NCBI GenBank assembly: GCA_009746045.1 | Contig: RPFO01000034.1 | Span: forward strand, 2,053,146 to 2,117,145 | DNA from: Mesostigma viride | Lineage: Eukaryota; Streptophyta; Mesostigmatophyceae; Mesostigmatales; Mesostigmataceae | DNA length: 64,000 nt | Direction: 5' to 3' | Shown here: positions 21,261-32,960 of the stretch, piece after piece | Numbering within the stretch: the first letter of the stretch is position 1 | Layout of the letters: every line of letters starts with the position of its first letter | Translations under genes and position numbers: made by a program | Notes under the pieces: generated by a model | What the model was told of the DNA's origin: nothing | Seen by the model: only the letters and a program-made list of their open reading frames with translations | The model's database searches: none

Positions 21261-24200
21261 ATGGCGCAATCGCAGGCCACGATTACTTCCGCTGTATACC
21301 GCGCGATTGCGGTTCCATCATGTGCTCGCTTGGTGCCCACCAAGGCGCCGCAAAAGCCGCGTTGTCAGCTTGCTGCGCCTGCTTGTACGCAGCACACCCT
21401 ATCGTTTCGACCTCTGCATTCTGCGTTTCTGGGCACCAGAACTAATATCACTCCCAGCGTTCTATCCACAAAAGTCAAGGCTCCTGCCAAGGTTACTGCT
21501 AGTGCGGCGGATGGCGCTGCCGCGCCTGAGGGCAGTCAGTCAGGAGGGTTTGCAGCCTGGCGGGCAGCTAACCCCGGCTTTGAGACCGGCTTTTATTTCT
21601 TCCTGTGGTACCTGTTCAACGTGAGTGGCTTCCCCTTTCGATTTGACCAGGGAGCCGAAAATTATTGGTTATTTACGACATGCGAGCGATCAGCCTAGTA
21701 GTTCAGTGTTGGTTCTCTGTGTCTTCATGTTGGCAATGCCGTCACAGAATCGCGTACACGGTTCCTTGTTACAAAGGATTTCACCTGTAATAGGCTAGAA
21801 ATGATAATATAGCTGTTTCCGTCCGCTGTATGCCATGCTGCGTGTTTTCGTTCATTTTCTAAGAAGTTTCTTCCTTCTACCTGTCGTTCCGTGTGGAAAT
21901 TCCGTATTATCTGGTATGATGTTTATGCGTATCAGTATCGGAAAACAGCCTGATTTCCGCAGCGAATGGTCATAGCCATATGCCACCGTTTGTCCTTTCT
22001 TTTTTTTCAAAAAAGAGAGAGATTGTGTTCATATCGTTCTCTGGGAAATCAAATGGAACGCGCATTTGCCATCAACAATTGCCATGGGTCGTAGCTGGGA
22101 ACGACCTGTTTTCTGGTTATGACAATAATAATATTAATAATATATGAGACAACTTGTGTTATTATTATTGTATTGAGATGTAAATGGGGGGTACCTTAGT
22201 ACCCTCACTGCTACCATTTTTTTGCCCAGAGGCATCCCATAAAGCAAAAGTACTTCTGCTTATACCAGTCACACCAGTCAGGGTGGATCGTTTTCGCTTA
22301 CTCTGGAGGCAGGCATTCGTGCCACCTGTCACTCTCCCTTCATCCCACGCGTTCTCCGTGTCCGGTGCCGCCCAGCACCATGGCAAAACGTAATCCTACC
22401 ATGGACATGATGATTGATTAATTGAATCCTGTCGCCTCTACCTGCCTGGGACCGCATGCCGCTTTCACTGTCAGTGCATATACAGCCTAGAGTGGCACAC
22501 AACTTCGATAACTTGTATGCAGCCCTTCTCGTCTCCATTCCTATGAGAACTTTGTGCTCCATCGCCAGTTACATCCTCGACCAGGTGTATGCTTCTAAAC
22601 CATCTTCGCGCAGTGCGAATCTGGCCCATACACCACACACACACACGTTTAAGAATCCCAGTTATAAGATTTTGAGACCCTGGATTTGACCTCTACTAGT
22701 AGTATAGTAGTAGTAGAATGTAGTAGAATCGAATCAAAGTAGTAATAAATCTTTAAGATCGTTAGCCCTGGATTGGTCGGACCCTAATCTTAAACGTGTG
22801 GGGGGGGGTGTAATCCTCATGACACATTGTGCTTTTAGGCCGCATGTTTCACCCTTCTCAACCATCCCATGCCCACCCCCTCTAACAACACCGCTCAAGA
22901 AAATGCCCTCCCATGCCCCCCCTTGCCCCCCCCCCCCTTGCCCCCCTCCACTCCACCCCTTGTCGCCCCGCAGGTCATCTTCAACATCATCAACAAGAAG
23001 ATCTACAACTACTTCCCCTACCCCTACTTTGTTTCCCTCATCCACCTGACCGTGGGCGCCGCCTACTGCCTCATCGCCTGGTCGGTCAACCTGCCTAAGC
23101 GCCAGGAGGTCGACAGCGAAGTGCTCAAGGCGCTGGCCCCTGTCGCGCTCATGCACTCGGCGGGCCACGTGGCCACGAACGTGTCCTTTGCCGCCGTCGC
23201 CGTGTCCTTCACGCACACCATCAAGGTACGGAGCATGATAGCCAAGAGTTTCAGAATGTATAACTAGTTTGCGGATGGTTTTTGCGACAGGAAGGCGCAA
23301 CGTCAACCTGTGCTGGGTGCTAGGAGGAGGAAAGGAGTCGTGGAGCCAAGGTGGCAGGGCACAGGGGGTCAGCAGGGGGAGGATGGGGGATCTGATGACA
23401 GGGTGCTTGGAAGGGATCGGGGGCACTGGCTGTTTCCCTCTCGTGGCCAAGTCCGATATCCCCCCTCCCCCCTCCTTTCCCATTCTCTTCCCTCCCTGTC
23501 CCCCCCCCCCTACCCAGTGCCCCCCCCCCCCCCTACCCCTCTGAGAAACATCCCCCTCTTGTTGGCCCCCTCCCTCTCCCAATGGCCCCCGCCTTTGCTG
23601 ACCTTCAACTCCCCCCCCCCACTTGCTTGCCCCTCAATCTGCCCACGGCTGCCCTTCTGCGCGTGCACTCTCTCGCTCTCGCTCTCGCTCTCGCTCTCGC
23701 TCTCTCGCTCTCGCTCTCGCTCTCGCTCTCGCTCTCGCTCTCGCTCTCGCTCTCGCTCTCGCTCTCGCTCTCGCTCTCGCTCTCGCTCTCGCTCTCGCTC
23801 TCGCTCTCGCTCTCGCTCTCGCTCTCGCTCTCGCTCTCGCTCTCGCTCTCGCTCTCGCTCTCGCTCTCGCTCTCGCTCTCGCTCTCGCTCTCGCTCTCGC
23901 TCTCGCTCTCGCTCTCGCTCTCGCTCTCGCTCTCGCTCTCGCTCTCGCTCTCGCTCTCGCTCTCGCTCTCGCTCTCGCTCTCGCTCTCGCTCTCGCTCTC
24001 GCTCTCGCTCTCGCTCTCGCTCTCGCTCTCGCTCTCGCTCTCGCTCTCGCTCTCGCTCTCGCTCTCGCTCTCGCTCTCGCTCTCGCTCTCGCTCTCGCTC
24101 TCGCTCTCGCTCTCGCTCTCGCTCTCGCTCTCGCTCTCGCTCTCGCTCTCGCTCTCGCTCTCGCTCTCGCTCTCGCTCTCGCTCTCGCTCTCGCTCTCGC

Positions 24201-24617
24201 TCTCGCTCTCGCTCTCGCTCTCGCTCTCGCTCTCGCTCTCGCTCTCGCTCTCGCTCTCGCTCTCGCTCTCGCGCTCGCTCTCGCGCTCGCTCTCGCTCTC
24301 GCGCTCTCGCGCTCTCGCGCTCTCTCGCTCTCTCGCTCTCTCGCTCTCTCGCTCTCTCGCTCTCTCGCTCTCTCGCTCTCTCGCTCTCTCGCTCTCTCGC
24401 TCTCTCGCTCTCTCGCTCTCTCGCTCTCTCGCTCTCTCGCTCTCTCGCTCTCTCGCTCTCTCGCTCTCTCGCTCTCTCGCTCTCTCGCTCTCTCGCTCTC
24501 TCGCTCTCTCGCTCTCTCGCTCTCTCGCTCTCTCGCTCTCTCGCTCTCTCGCTCTCTCGCTCTCTCGCTCTCTCTCGCTCTCTCGCTCTCTCGCTCTCTC
24601 GCTCTCTCGCTCTCTCG

Positions 24618-24660
<43 letters not shown>

Positions 24661-25395
24661 CTCCCTCTCCCTCCCCCCCCCCTCTCTCTCCCTCTCTCTC
24701 CGCCTCCGCGCGCCCCTTTCATATCCGCCTCTCTCCTTCCGCCTTCTCTCTTTCCTGCCCTCCTGCAGGCGCTGGAGCCCTTCTTCAACGCCATCGCGTC
24801 CTACGCGTTCATGGGCGAGCGCTTCAGCGTGCCCGTGCTCCTCTCCCTTGTCCCTGTCGTGCTCGGTGTCTCAGCTGCGTCCATGACCGAGCTTTCCTTC
24901 AACTGGCCCGGGTTCTGGTCCGCGATGCTCTCCAACGTCACCTTCACTCTGCGCAACGTCTTCTCCAAGAAAGCCATGAACGCTGTCAAGGGCCTCGACT
25001 CCACCAACCTCTACGCCTACATCACCTTACTCTCCGTCGCCATGTGTGGGGTGCTTGTGCCCGTGATGGAGCCAACGCTGGCCGTGGGCTGGAAGGCTGC
25101 TGTTGCCAAGGTCGGGCTCCAGAAGATTCTCACGGACCTCTTCTTCGTCGGGCTGTTCTACCACCTGTACAACCAGGTGGCGTTCAACGCGCTCGAGCGC
25201 GTCGCGCCGCTCACGCATGCGGTCGGCAACGTGCTCAAGCGCGTCTTTGTCATCTTCTTCTCGGTGCTGGCGTTTGGCAACGTTATCACCTTCCAGACGG
25301 GTGTGGGCACCTCGATCGCCCTCGCGGGCGTCGGCATCTACTCCATCCTGCGCGCCAAGGAGGCCACCGCCAAGAAGAACGCCGCCAAGAAGTAG
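21261..25395 (+). CDS. TPT: Plastid triose-phosphate/phosphate translocator, 3 exons
   Basis: This gene encodes the inner-envelope antiporter that exchanges stromal triose phosphate or 3-PGA for cytosolic phosphate. Exons are 21261-21620, 22974-23225 and 24769-25395, all phase 0, giving 412 residues. Residues 1-85 are Ala/Ser/Thr/Lys-rich without acidic residues, as in a chloroplast transit peptide. The mature part follows the family closely: FFLWYLFN, then [61 protein letters not shown] and [14 protein letters not shown]. The Thr, Lys, Tyr and Lys-Arg positions that bind phosphate in the Galdieria TPT structure have visible counterparts (HVATN, THTIK, FYHLYN, LKRV). An upstream in-frame ATG at 21153 gives an unlikely 36-residue extension. 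Close paralogues (GPT, PPT, XPT) share most motifs. TPT is the best reading but was not tested by phylogeny. Confidence 0.92.
22640..22810. repeat. Dispersed repeat, TPT intron 1 copy
   Basis: The sequence 'aatcccagttataagatttt' followed by 'gagaccctggattt', and 'gccctggattggtcggaccc' followed by 'taatcttaaacgtgtggggg', matches material in ABC transporter intron 7 (46005-46275). It looks like a short interspersed element without visible termini. Confidence 0.7.
23664..24658. repeat. ~1-kb hexanucleotide (CTCGCT)n / octamer (CTCTCTCG)n array in TPT intron 2
   Basis: Pure CTCGCT units run from about 23670 to 24270. A mixed block follows, then a second array of CTCTCTCG octamers to about 24630, ending in (CT)n. 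It fills most of intron 2 and abuts the pyrimidine tract of the exon 3 acceptor. The hexamer keeps all frames open, so it produces long Ser-Arg, Ala-Leu and Ser-Leu ORFs that are artefacts, one of which runs into the real exon 3. Confidence 0.97.
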
Positions 25396-26690
25396 GCGCG
25401 TTGCGTTGCCCCTGCTGGTGATGCCGTCAGAACAAGGAGGCGGACGTGCCTGGCTGGTGATGCCTGGCTACTGATGCCTGGCTGAGGATGCCTGGCATGT
25501 GATTCCATCGGCGAAAAGGCGCCTTCTATGCTGGCATAGACGCCTTCTTCTGTTAGATGCCTACTGGCTTGCAATCAAGGTCAGCAATTCGATTCAAAAA
25601 AGAGGGAACCGGCAGACTTGGTTAGGGCTCTGCAGTCGTTCACGTTTCTCTGGAGTGGCCGACACAGCTTGGTGCATGTGTGCCCTTTGTTGGGCCTCTC
25701 CGCGCGGTCGCTCTTGGGGGCCGGTTACCAGGAAGGCAGGGCTGCAATGCCAAAAGGGCATGACAACTAACCGTCAGTCGCCCGAGATAGAAATGCAGTC
25801 AGGCTGGCCACTTGTCGGCATGTTGGTCGGGATGGGGACATGAGGTTAGTCATCGCGCCCATCCGCCTTCGCTGACCCTGCTGTTTGCGTCCTGTAATCA
25901 GTTCATGAGGAGCAGCTGAGCACTTTCGCGCGGTGGTAAGAAAAGTGACAGCCCAGTGCGGGTGGTTCGGCACTGGCTGCAGAGAAGAGCAGGCTTTTTT
26001 TGTCGCCATTTTGTATTAAGTGCAACAACTATGGTAGCTCGGATATTCTGCTCCTCTCCTCCTTTGGGGAGGCCCTAGAGATGTGTTTGTGAATACGCGC
26101 AACACTTTGTCTAGTGGTCTGTCCGCCAGTGCTGCTCTAGAGGTTCTTGGGACTGTTTTTTTAGGGAGACCCTGCCCTTTGTAGCACCGAAGTGGACAAG
26201 TGGCCCCTTGCTCCCTGTCTGGTTCATCGCGCAATGGTGCTACTGGCCCCATGTCAGGGCATTTAGTAATCCTTGTAATTTATTCATTTAGCATGCCAAT
26301 TGCTGCTTGGCATGCTTCTGTTTGTATGCTGCCTGCTCAAAGTGATCATTGTGTGATGGCTTTTCCTCCTGTTTCATTGTAAGTATGTGTTGGTATTCGA
26401 GCTAATTACATTTTGAATGAACTAGCGCGCTAATCTGCATCATGTGAACGTAGGTGTGCACACTGCCCACATGTGATAGAAAACAGTGTGTTTGGGCCTG
26501 GGGTCTTGGCCCCTAAACGAACCACGAGGTAGCCATGGCTGACGGCGGAGCTCATAACTTTCACGTTTGGGCACCACATTCGGCCGTGAATATCACAATC
26601 GCTTCGTCTTTCTAAGACGCACACGCGGATATATTTTCCCGAAGCAATCACGAACTATGTGGCGTAGGCGCCGCCGGGTGATATTTCAGT
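25396..26690. other. TPT 3' flank and intergenic stretch
   Basis: No gene is seen. 'gcctggctgatgatgcctgg'-type short repeats follow the stop at 25450-25500. TGTAA, the usual green-algal polyadenylation motif, occurs at about 25894 and 26271. Confidence 0.4.
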
Positions 26691-26739
26691 GATCCTCCGC
26701 GGTATCGCTGCCAAGTATCGTCTGGCTGCCCGCACCCTC

Positions 26740-28793
26740 CCCTCCTTGCCTCCGCGCCGACAGCTTGCTGTCCACCGTCACGCACCGACAGTGGTCGCCG
26801 CAACAGGGATCCGACCGCCAAACCTGGGCTGCACGCAGCTCTGAGGGTCGCCTACGAGCAGGCTGAGAAGGCAGACGCTCAGCAGATGGTCAAGGACCTG
26901 CGCAGCTGCCAGCAGAAGCACGACGGCAAGGGGGCCTGGTTCTGGTACAACCTCGGGCACACGGACGGCCTCGGTCGGCCCCACCGCCACGACGTCCCTG
27001 GCGCCCCAGCCAAGCAGCTTCGCACCTGGGCCGCGGCCGAGGTCGTGGGGACAGCGCTGCGCCGCCCCCGCCCCTGCTCCCAGCCGCCGCCTCCCGCCCG
27101 GCCGCCCCGCGCAGTTGTGAAACTTGCAGCCGAATTCGAGGACACCGGTGTTATGCTGCTCTTCCGGGATATCTGCAACCGCCTTCTCCTGTCGTCGCAA
27201 CCACCTCCAGCAGCCTGGCAACACAGCTTTCGCATGATGCTGTACAAGAACAAGGGGTCGCCAGCCGACCCCGGCAACTATAGAGGGGTGTGCATTCAAA
27301 GTGCCCCCCTCAAGCTTCTTATGCGGCTCATCCTGAACCGCCTGCGCACGGCCCTGGACGGTCACCTCAGCGAGACTCAGCACGGCTTCCGTTCAGGTCG
27401 CAACACAGTACAGGCGCTCTTCGCTACTCGCCGACTGGTGGAGGAACTGCAACGCCTTCAGCCTGGTGAGTCCCCGTTGCACCTTGTGCTGGTGGACTTC
27501 ATCAAAGCCTTCGATTCGGTTTTCTGGCCTGCCCTTTGGGACATCCACGAGCTGTTCCGGATCCCCCGCCCCCTTATTGCTGTCATCCGCAACCTGTATG
27601 AAGGGTCCACCACTTCGGTGCGCACTTCTTACGGGACCACGCCACCATGCCCTTTACAGAAGGGTGTGTGGCAGGGCTGCGTGCTGTCGCCCCACCTGTT
27701 CATTATTGTGGTCGAATACGTAATGATTCAGGCGCGCAAGCGATTTGCCCGCATCGTGGGTAGGGAACCAGGGGTGCAGGTCCGCAACGATTTCTGGCAT
27801 GGCGGTGCGGACACGGAGATTCGGCTGGCAGACATCATCTACGCAGACGACACCACCCTCTTCGAGGACACTGGGCACGTGCATGCAGACATGGCTTGAC
27901 TGCCTGGCTATCGAGGCGCGTGCAGTAGGGCTTGAGGTCAGCAAGAAGACAGAGGCCCTGGCGGTTGGGCTCACCCACTCACCGCCACCCCTCTATCTCC
28001 TGGACGGCTCTCAAGTCCTGTATCGGGACCGCGTCAAGCTGCTGGGCAGCCTGCTTCCCAGCTGCGAGGTTGATGTGGACCATCGCATCTCCCTCGCCTG
28101 GCACGCTTTACGCCAGTACCGGGCCCTGTGGCGCAAGCCCCTGGGCAAGATCGAGAACTGACAGGACCTGTTCAAGGTCCTCGTGCTTCCTGTTCTCACG
28201 TATGGGGCCGAGACGTGGACCCTCACCGCCGACCTGGCCCGCAAGCTGGACGGCGCGGTCACCAACATGCTGCGATCCATTTTCAGAGTAGGATATGCTG
28301 CTCATGTCCGCAATGAGGACCTGTCAGTGTACCAGGGCATGCCATATATCACCAGCACCATTAAGCAGCGGCGCCTGCAGCTAGTAGGGCACCTAGCTCG
28401 CACTAACCAGGTAGACACCTCACGTGGCCCCCCGGCGCGGGACTGCGACCAGCTCAGCCTGGCCGGCACCTCCTGACGTGGGCCGGGCCCCGTGATGTTA
28501 GACGCCGCAAGGCCCGTGCGTGAAGGTGCGCACCTTCAAAGAACAGCTTGTAGAGGACATGGGGGGCCTAGGCCTCTCCGTGATTTGGAAGAAAATGATG
28601 GACAACTAGGCCAAGTGGGCCCAGGTCATATAAAGGACAACGAGCCCCTCCCTGTGGGGAAGCCCCCGCGTGTGCAAACCCGCTGGAGGCACGCCCGACA
28701 GCTCCCCTAGGGTAGCATGATGCTGCTTAGATAGATGCTGTAGTTAGTGATGCTATTAGATAGATGTTGTAGGTAGCTGATGTAGATAGATTA
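26740..28793 (+). pseudogene. Broken non-LTR retrotransposon: reverse transcriptase region
   Basis: A long open frame (26886-27899) carries a LINE-type reverse transcriptase: YKNKGSPADPGNYRGVCI, QHGFRSGRNT, LVDFIKAFDSV, GVWQGCVLSPHLF and IIYADDT. The catalytic YADD box is intact. A frameshift near 27885 moves the frame, which then continues to a TGA at 28159-28161. Beyond this the same frame reads LVLPVLTYGAETWTLTADLA and a C-terminal GKPPRVQTRWRHARQLP before the stop at 28708-28710. The 5' part (ORF1, endonuclease) is absent. The element cannot make a full enzyme as it stands. Confidence 0.9.
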
Positions 28794-28849
28794 GACCGGT
28801 AGGACTGTTTGCACCCATCCATCCATCCATCCCCCCCCCCGCCGCCCGC

Positions 28850-29195
28850 CCCGCTTCACCAGCCTGCACCGGCTCCCCGCCGTCATCCAGGCCCGGCAAG
28901 CCCTGCGCGACAACAGCGACCCCGCCCGCTACGCCCGCCTCAAAGCCGATTACGGCCAATTCGACCATCCAGCAGGCGAACAAGGAGCAGGAGGACCTTC
29001 ATGTCCGCGAGTACTTCGCCCACCTCAAGGACCAGCACGGCAAGTACGCCTGGACCCGCCTGCGTCACGCCCAACGGCCCGCCGGCGGCGCGCAGCCGGC
29101 GCCGCGGACGCTCTCTGGCTCACCGCAGCAGCAGCTCGACCAGTGGTATTCCTCCCAGTCCCGGCTGCTCGGCGCCCCCCCGCCGCCTCCGCCGG
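28850..29195 (+). pseudogene. LINE ORF2 linker fragment
   Basis: In the frame starting at about 28980 the text reads EDLHVREYFAHLKDQHGKYA, then WTRLRHAQRP. This matches the pre-RT linker of the element at 26886 (MVKDLRSCQQKHDGKGAWFW). Stops and frameshifts bound it. It ends abruptly where minus-strand ORF1 sequence begins. Confidence 0.6.
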
Positions 29196-29560
29196 CGGAG
29201 CGCGGTCGGTGTCAGACCTCCCGTTGCTGGGCCTGGCGGTGCCGGTCCTCCATGCAGCTCCTGGAGCTTCGTGGCGATGGCGTCGGTGGTGGAGGCGGTC
29301 GCTGACCGCAGCAGGTCCGCGTAGGAGAGCGGCGGGAGGTCACCAGCATCCTGCCGGGGTGGCTGGGATGCAATGGTGGTCGTCTGCTCCGCTTTCTTGG
29401 GGACCTGTGTGGCCAGGGCCTCGGTGTGGGCGGTGATGGCCTCAAGCTTCTTCATGAGCACGCCGCACTTGCCCTCCACCTGGTTAAGGCGGGAGACAAG
29501 TGCAGCATGCGTTTCCGAAGCTTGCGCCGCGGTGTGCAGCGTCGTGAACTGGGCCTATAC
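29196..29560 (-). pseudogene. LINE ORF1-like fragment, inverted
   Basis: On the minus strand a frame reads VEGKCGVLMKKLEAITAHTE, then PPLSYADLLRSATAST. This is a coiled-coil segment followed by the kind of motif seen in algal LINE ORF1 (gag-like) proteins. It faces the linker fragment to its left, so the junction at about 29195 is a rearrangement of two retroelement pieces. Assignment as ORF1 is by style and context only. Confidence 0.5.
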
Positions 29561-29663
29561 CAGCTGATGCCTTAGCAATTAGCAAATTATTTAGTCATGC
29601 ACATGTGTGCCTATGATGTGCCACACACCAGATGGCCGCCTAGCTTTATTTAAGTTATGCTGT

Positions 29664-29985
29664 GCCCACTGATGCAGGGAGTTACTCTCTGCTGAGAAGC
29701 CATGCCCTAGCTAGCCTTGGTATAGCCATGCTGATCTTCCCCTCCTATGCCGGCAGCGCCTTTCTGTACGTGCTAGGATAGTCATAGTGGTGTGCAGGTG
29801 CACTTTGTGCACCCAGAGCAGGTGTAGTTTATACCCTACCCTCATGCAGGATGTAGCCCAGAGTGTAAGCCATATGCCCCTTCTCAGGGATTAATTAATT
29901 GGGCCTTCTCAGGGATATGGGCTGGTTGTCTCCTTGATATGGGCTGCATATACTCTCAACGGAGTTATGTTCCGATTCAATTCAA
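29664..29985 (+). mobile_element. Retroelement 3' end with hairpin and AT tail
   Basis: 'gagttactctctgctgagaa' at about 29680, then 'gtgcacccagagcaggtgta', then CTCTCAACGGAG at 29953-29964 and an AT-rich tail ('gattcaattcaattcattca'). The same order of blocks occurs at 36223-36543 and, inverted, at 30120-30300. Confidence 0.7.
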
Positions 29986-30044
29986 TTCATTCAAGTGCAG
30001 GAATCAGTAGCCAGAATGTATTCAGTACAAGCCATATCAAGGAG

Positions 30045-30300
30045 ACAATGTATTCAGTACAAGCCATATGCCCCTCCTCAGGGATTAATTAATTAAGTAA
30101 TTAATTCATTAGTTAAGTTAGTTAATTAATTAGGAACATAACTCCGTTTGGAGTATATGTAGCACATATATCCCTGAGAAGCCCGGCATACGGCTTTTAA
30201 TACATTCTGGGCTACTTCCTGCAAGGGTAGGGTGTAAACTACACACAAGCTCTGCATGCACAAAATGCACGCACCTGCACCACCATGATGTATCAGAGCT
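30045..30300 (-). mobile_element. Inverted copy of the retroelement 3' end
   Basis: Read on the minus strand, the hairpin CTCCAAACGGAG (30142-30153) follows 'agtttacaccctacccttgc' and 'gaagtagcccagaatgtatt' and leads into a TTAATTAATTAA tail. Together with 29664-29985 it forms a tail-to-tail pair. Confidence 0.7.
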
Positions 30301-30312
30301 CAAAGGCCTGGC

Positions 30313-31556
30313 ATGGGGTGGAAGATCATCATGGCTCAACAATGGCTAGCTAGTAGGGCATCATTGGCTTCTCAGCAGAACCGCTCGCTGGACGACATTC
30401 TTGAGGATGCCAGCCCTGTTGCCGACACCGCTCCCGCCGCTCTGACAACAAGAAGCCGCGCACCGCGGATCAAAGCCACTTCCATGGACGCCGAGGCTAA
30501 CACTGCGCCTGCCACCCCACCGCCTTCACCGTCTGCTTTAACAAAATATACAAGCCTCGGCACCTGCCTGCAACCGGCCGACCTTGCGGCATTTTTCACC
30601 AATGATGCCGGTCGCCGACGCCATGCTAAAAATCCTCAAATTCCGATACGACGCCGACGACATCATCCGCCATCCCGAGACCGGCGCGGCTGTGATAGCA
30701 GACCCCCGGCCCCTCTGCGTGGCAGCACTGGGAGGACGACCAGCTCCAGATGCACACTCAGTTTGCCTCCTAACCTGCTGCCCCGGAGCTTTGCATGTAG
30801 TAACCCGCTGGCGACCATCGCTGCCGCATGCATCGATCCGACGCCGCGGCCGCGGCCGACGCCCCTGCCAGCGCAGCCGACAAGGCTGGGCTGCTGCGTA
30901 GCATGCAGCAGACCCTCACCTCTGTGCAAGGTGATCTCAACATTCAGCTCAGTGCTGCCTCTGCTGCAACCCAAGGCTGCCACCTTGCTGGAATTGAAGG
31001 CGGCCATGGCCACCACCACCCCCCAAGCGGGTCACGTTCGCGGACGTGACGGGCAAGAACTTGGATGCCATCGTAGCCCACTGAGGCAGCTATAACTAGA
31101 CGGCAGCCACTGCAGTTACATGTCACAGAATCATTGTGGCTCAGCTCAGACATGCAACACAATATAATCCTCAAGAACTTTGAGGTGGGCCGAAGCATGA
31201 CACCGCACAAGCACTCACTCGATCGAGGCCTTGCGGGGTCCCGCGTTCCTGGGGGTGCGCACCCCCAGGAACGCGGGACCCCGCAAGGCCTCGAGTGAGC
31301 GCTGCAGCTGCGCCACCACGTGACCATTGACATGCAGGGCCATTGGCCTGCCATCATTGCAGCTAGGCCCTGGCAGCTGGCCTGGTTCTGGTCACCATGC
31401 CCACCGTGAACGACCAGAAACGGGTCCGTTGGAGCCGGCCGTCGCCTGCTCAAGGACACCCTCATCATGAGCATGGACGAGGACTACACCCCGGCTGCAC
31501 AGCTGGCGGCGAGGAGCAAGCTTTGGAACCACGAGAAGGTCGTGGAGGCGAGGTAG
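30313..31556 (+). pseudogene. LINE ORF1 (gag-like), degenerate
   Basis: An open frame from about 30313 starts with QNRSLDDILEDASPVADTAP. It runs through low-complexity Pro/Thr sequence and is broken several times. Further blocks appear in shifted frames: RVTFADVTGKNLDAIVAH at about 31035 and LKDTLIMSMDEDYTPAAQLA at about 31450. The last block corresponds to the conserved C-terminal motif of algal LINE ORF1 proteins, also seen at 35863. A 68-bp perfect palindrome interrupts it at 31225-31292. Confidence 0.6.
31225..31292. repeat. 68-bp perfect palindrome without spacer
   Basis: The left arm (31225-31258) starts gaggccttgcggggtcccgc. The right arm (31259-31292) is its exact reverse complement, with the centre at GTGC/GCAC. 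Imperfect symmetry (cactcga / tcgagtg) extends a few bases further. It lies inside LINE ORF1 remains. Confidence 0.95.
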
Positions 31557-32119
31557 CCGGTACGTAGAGGGGAGTAAGCGTGTGCACTGTGCAGATGCGT
31601 CTGATGTCACTATGGTCACTTTGCTGCCTAAGTCTTTGACGGTGTTGAGATTAAAACCACAGGTGCAGAGTCTCGTGTGTGAGTCGAGATCGTAAGAAAC
31701 GTGCTGCCCCTGGTGGTTCCGCAGTAGGTAGACAACCCTACTCGTCGGCTCGCGGCTAACAGGCTAGTTCGGGGACAGCCTCTAAAAAGTGCCACTTGTT
31801 CCACCCCCATGCCTCGCCCTAGTCGAGTGATACACATGGTGGTGGGCACCGGTATTTCGGGCCAGAACGGCAGCTCTCAGCAGTCAGATTCGCAGTACAC
31901 AGCGCATGCTTGATTATCTACGCCCCTGCGTTGCACAATCATCACCGAATACCCAGAGCAGGCGGCAGGCTCGTACCCTTCGCCTGCAGGACAAGCTCTA
32001 TGCGATGAAAAGCACTTTTCCATCCATCTCCCTCCCCTCCGTTCCATTCCCACCCCCACCTTCCGCTGCATCCACCCCCATCTCCACCGTCCTCGTTCTC
32101 CCCTGCTGGGCCACTGCAG

Positions 32120-32960
32120 GCATCCTAGCTTGGCCCTCGCAACTTTCAACGTACGCACATTGCTGGCAGATAGCGACCATAGGCTACCGGGTGGAGGAGC
32201 TTGTTGCCTTTTGCATTGCACATCGATCATGTGTCTATTCTAGGCGTGCAGGAGCACCGTCGCACGGTGCCTCCTCGCACGGTGCTCATCACTGATCGCC
32301 TGGCAGGCGGTTGGCGTTTTTACTTCGCTGGAAGTGGGACGCCAGGCCAAGGGCCCGGGGGTGTTGGCTTTTTGTCCTCGCCGCTGGCAGCTGCCAGCCT
32401 CAGCATGCACGCTTAACTTTAATTTCTCACCCCCCGACTTATAATGGTGGCACATTTAATTTCACCTCAGTCGAGGGGTGGTCTAAGCATCACCTCTGAC
32501 ACGGTTGGGGTGGGTTACGCACCCCATAGTGGTCTAGTACCCCAGTCGGAACGCCAGCATGCAGTTCTTTGAGGACTTAATTGCATATAGCCTTGAGGGG
32601 GCCACCCCGGCCCGCCACGTACTTCTTGGTTAAATGCTGCTCAACGCCAACGCCACGCTCCCCGTGGGCACTGCTGGCAGTCGCCTTTGCGCCTGCCGGC
32701 ATGGCCGCTAACGACAACACTGACCTCCTTGTTTTCTGCCTTTTTGCGGGATAGCGGGATGGTTGCTGTCAATCAAAGTGCCACTTCCAACGTCCCTCAC
32801 AGGACTTGGTCACTTTTCGGGGCCCTACTAACGACCGTCATGCAGGCCTGTCTGGACTACGTGGTGGTACGGCCGGCAGCCCAGCAGGTGCACTTCGGTT
32901 CTGGCCGGATACTCGAGTGTTCGACCCACCTACGGTGCGCTCTGACCACTGACGTACCGG
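32120..32960 (+). pseudogene. LINE APE-type endonuclease, degenerate
   Basis: Shifted frames carry typical AP-endonuclease-like blocks: LALATFNVRTLL (32130), HIDHVSILGVQEHRR (32220), GTPGQGPGGVGFLSSPL (about 32337), then NQSATSNVPHRTWSLFGALL (about 32770), QACLDYVVVRP (about 32846) and a terminal RSDH (about 32938). Several stops and frameshifts lie between, so the domain is dead. It precedes the RT remains in the same orientation, as expected for ORF2. Confidence 0.7.

Noticed and set aside
23310-25421. 703-, 590- and 434-codon ORFs rich in Ser-Arg, Ala-Leu or Ser-Leu
   Set aside because: They are translations of the hexanucleotide/octamer satellite in TPT intron 2; only the last part overlaps real TPT exon 3.
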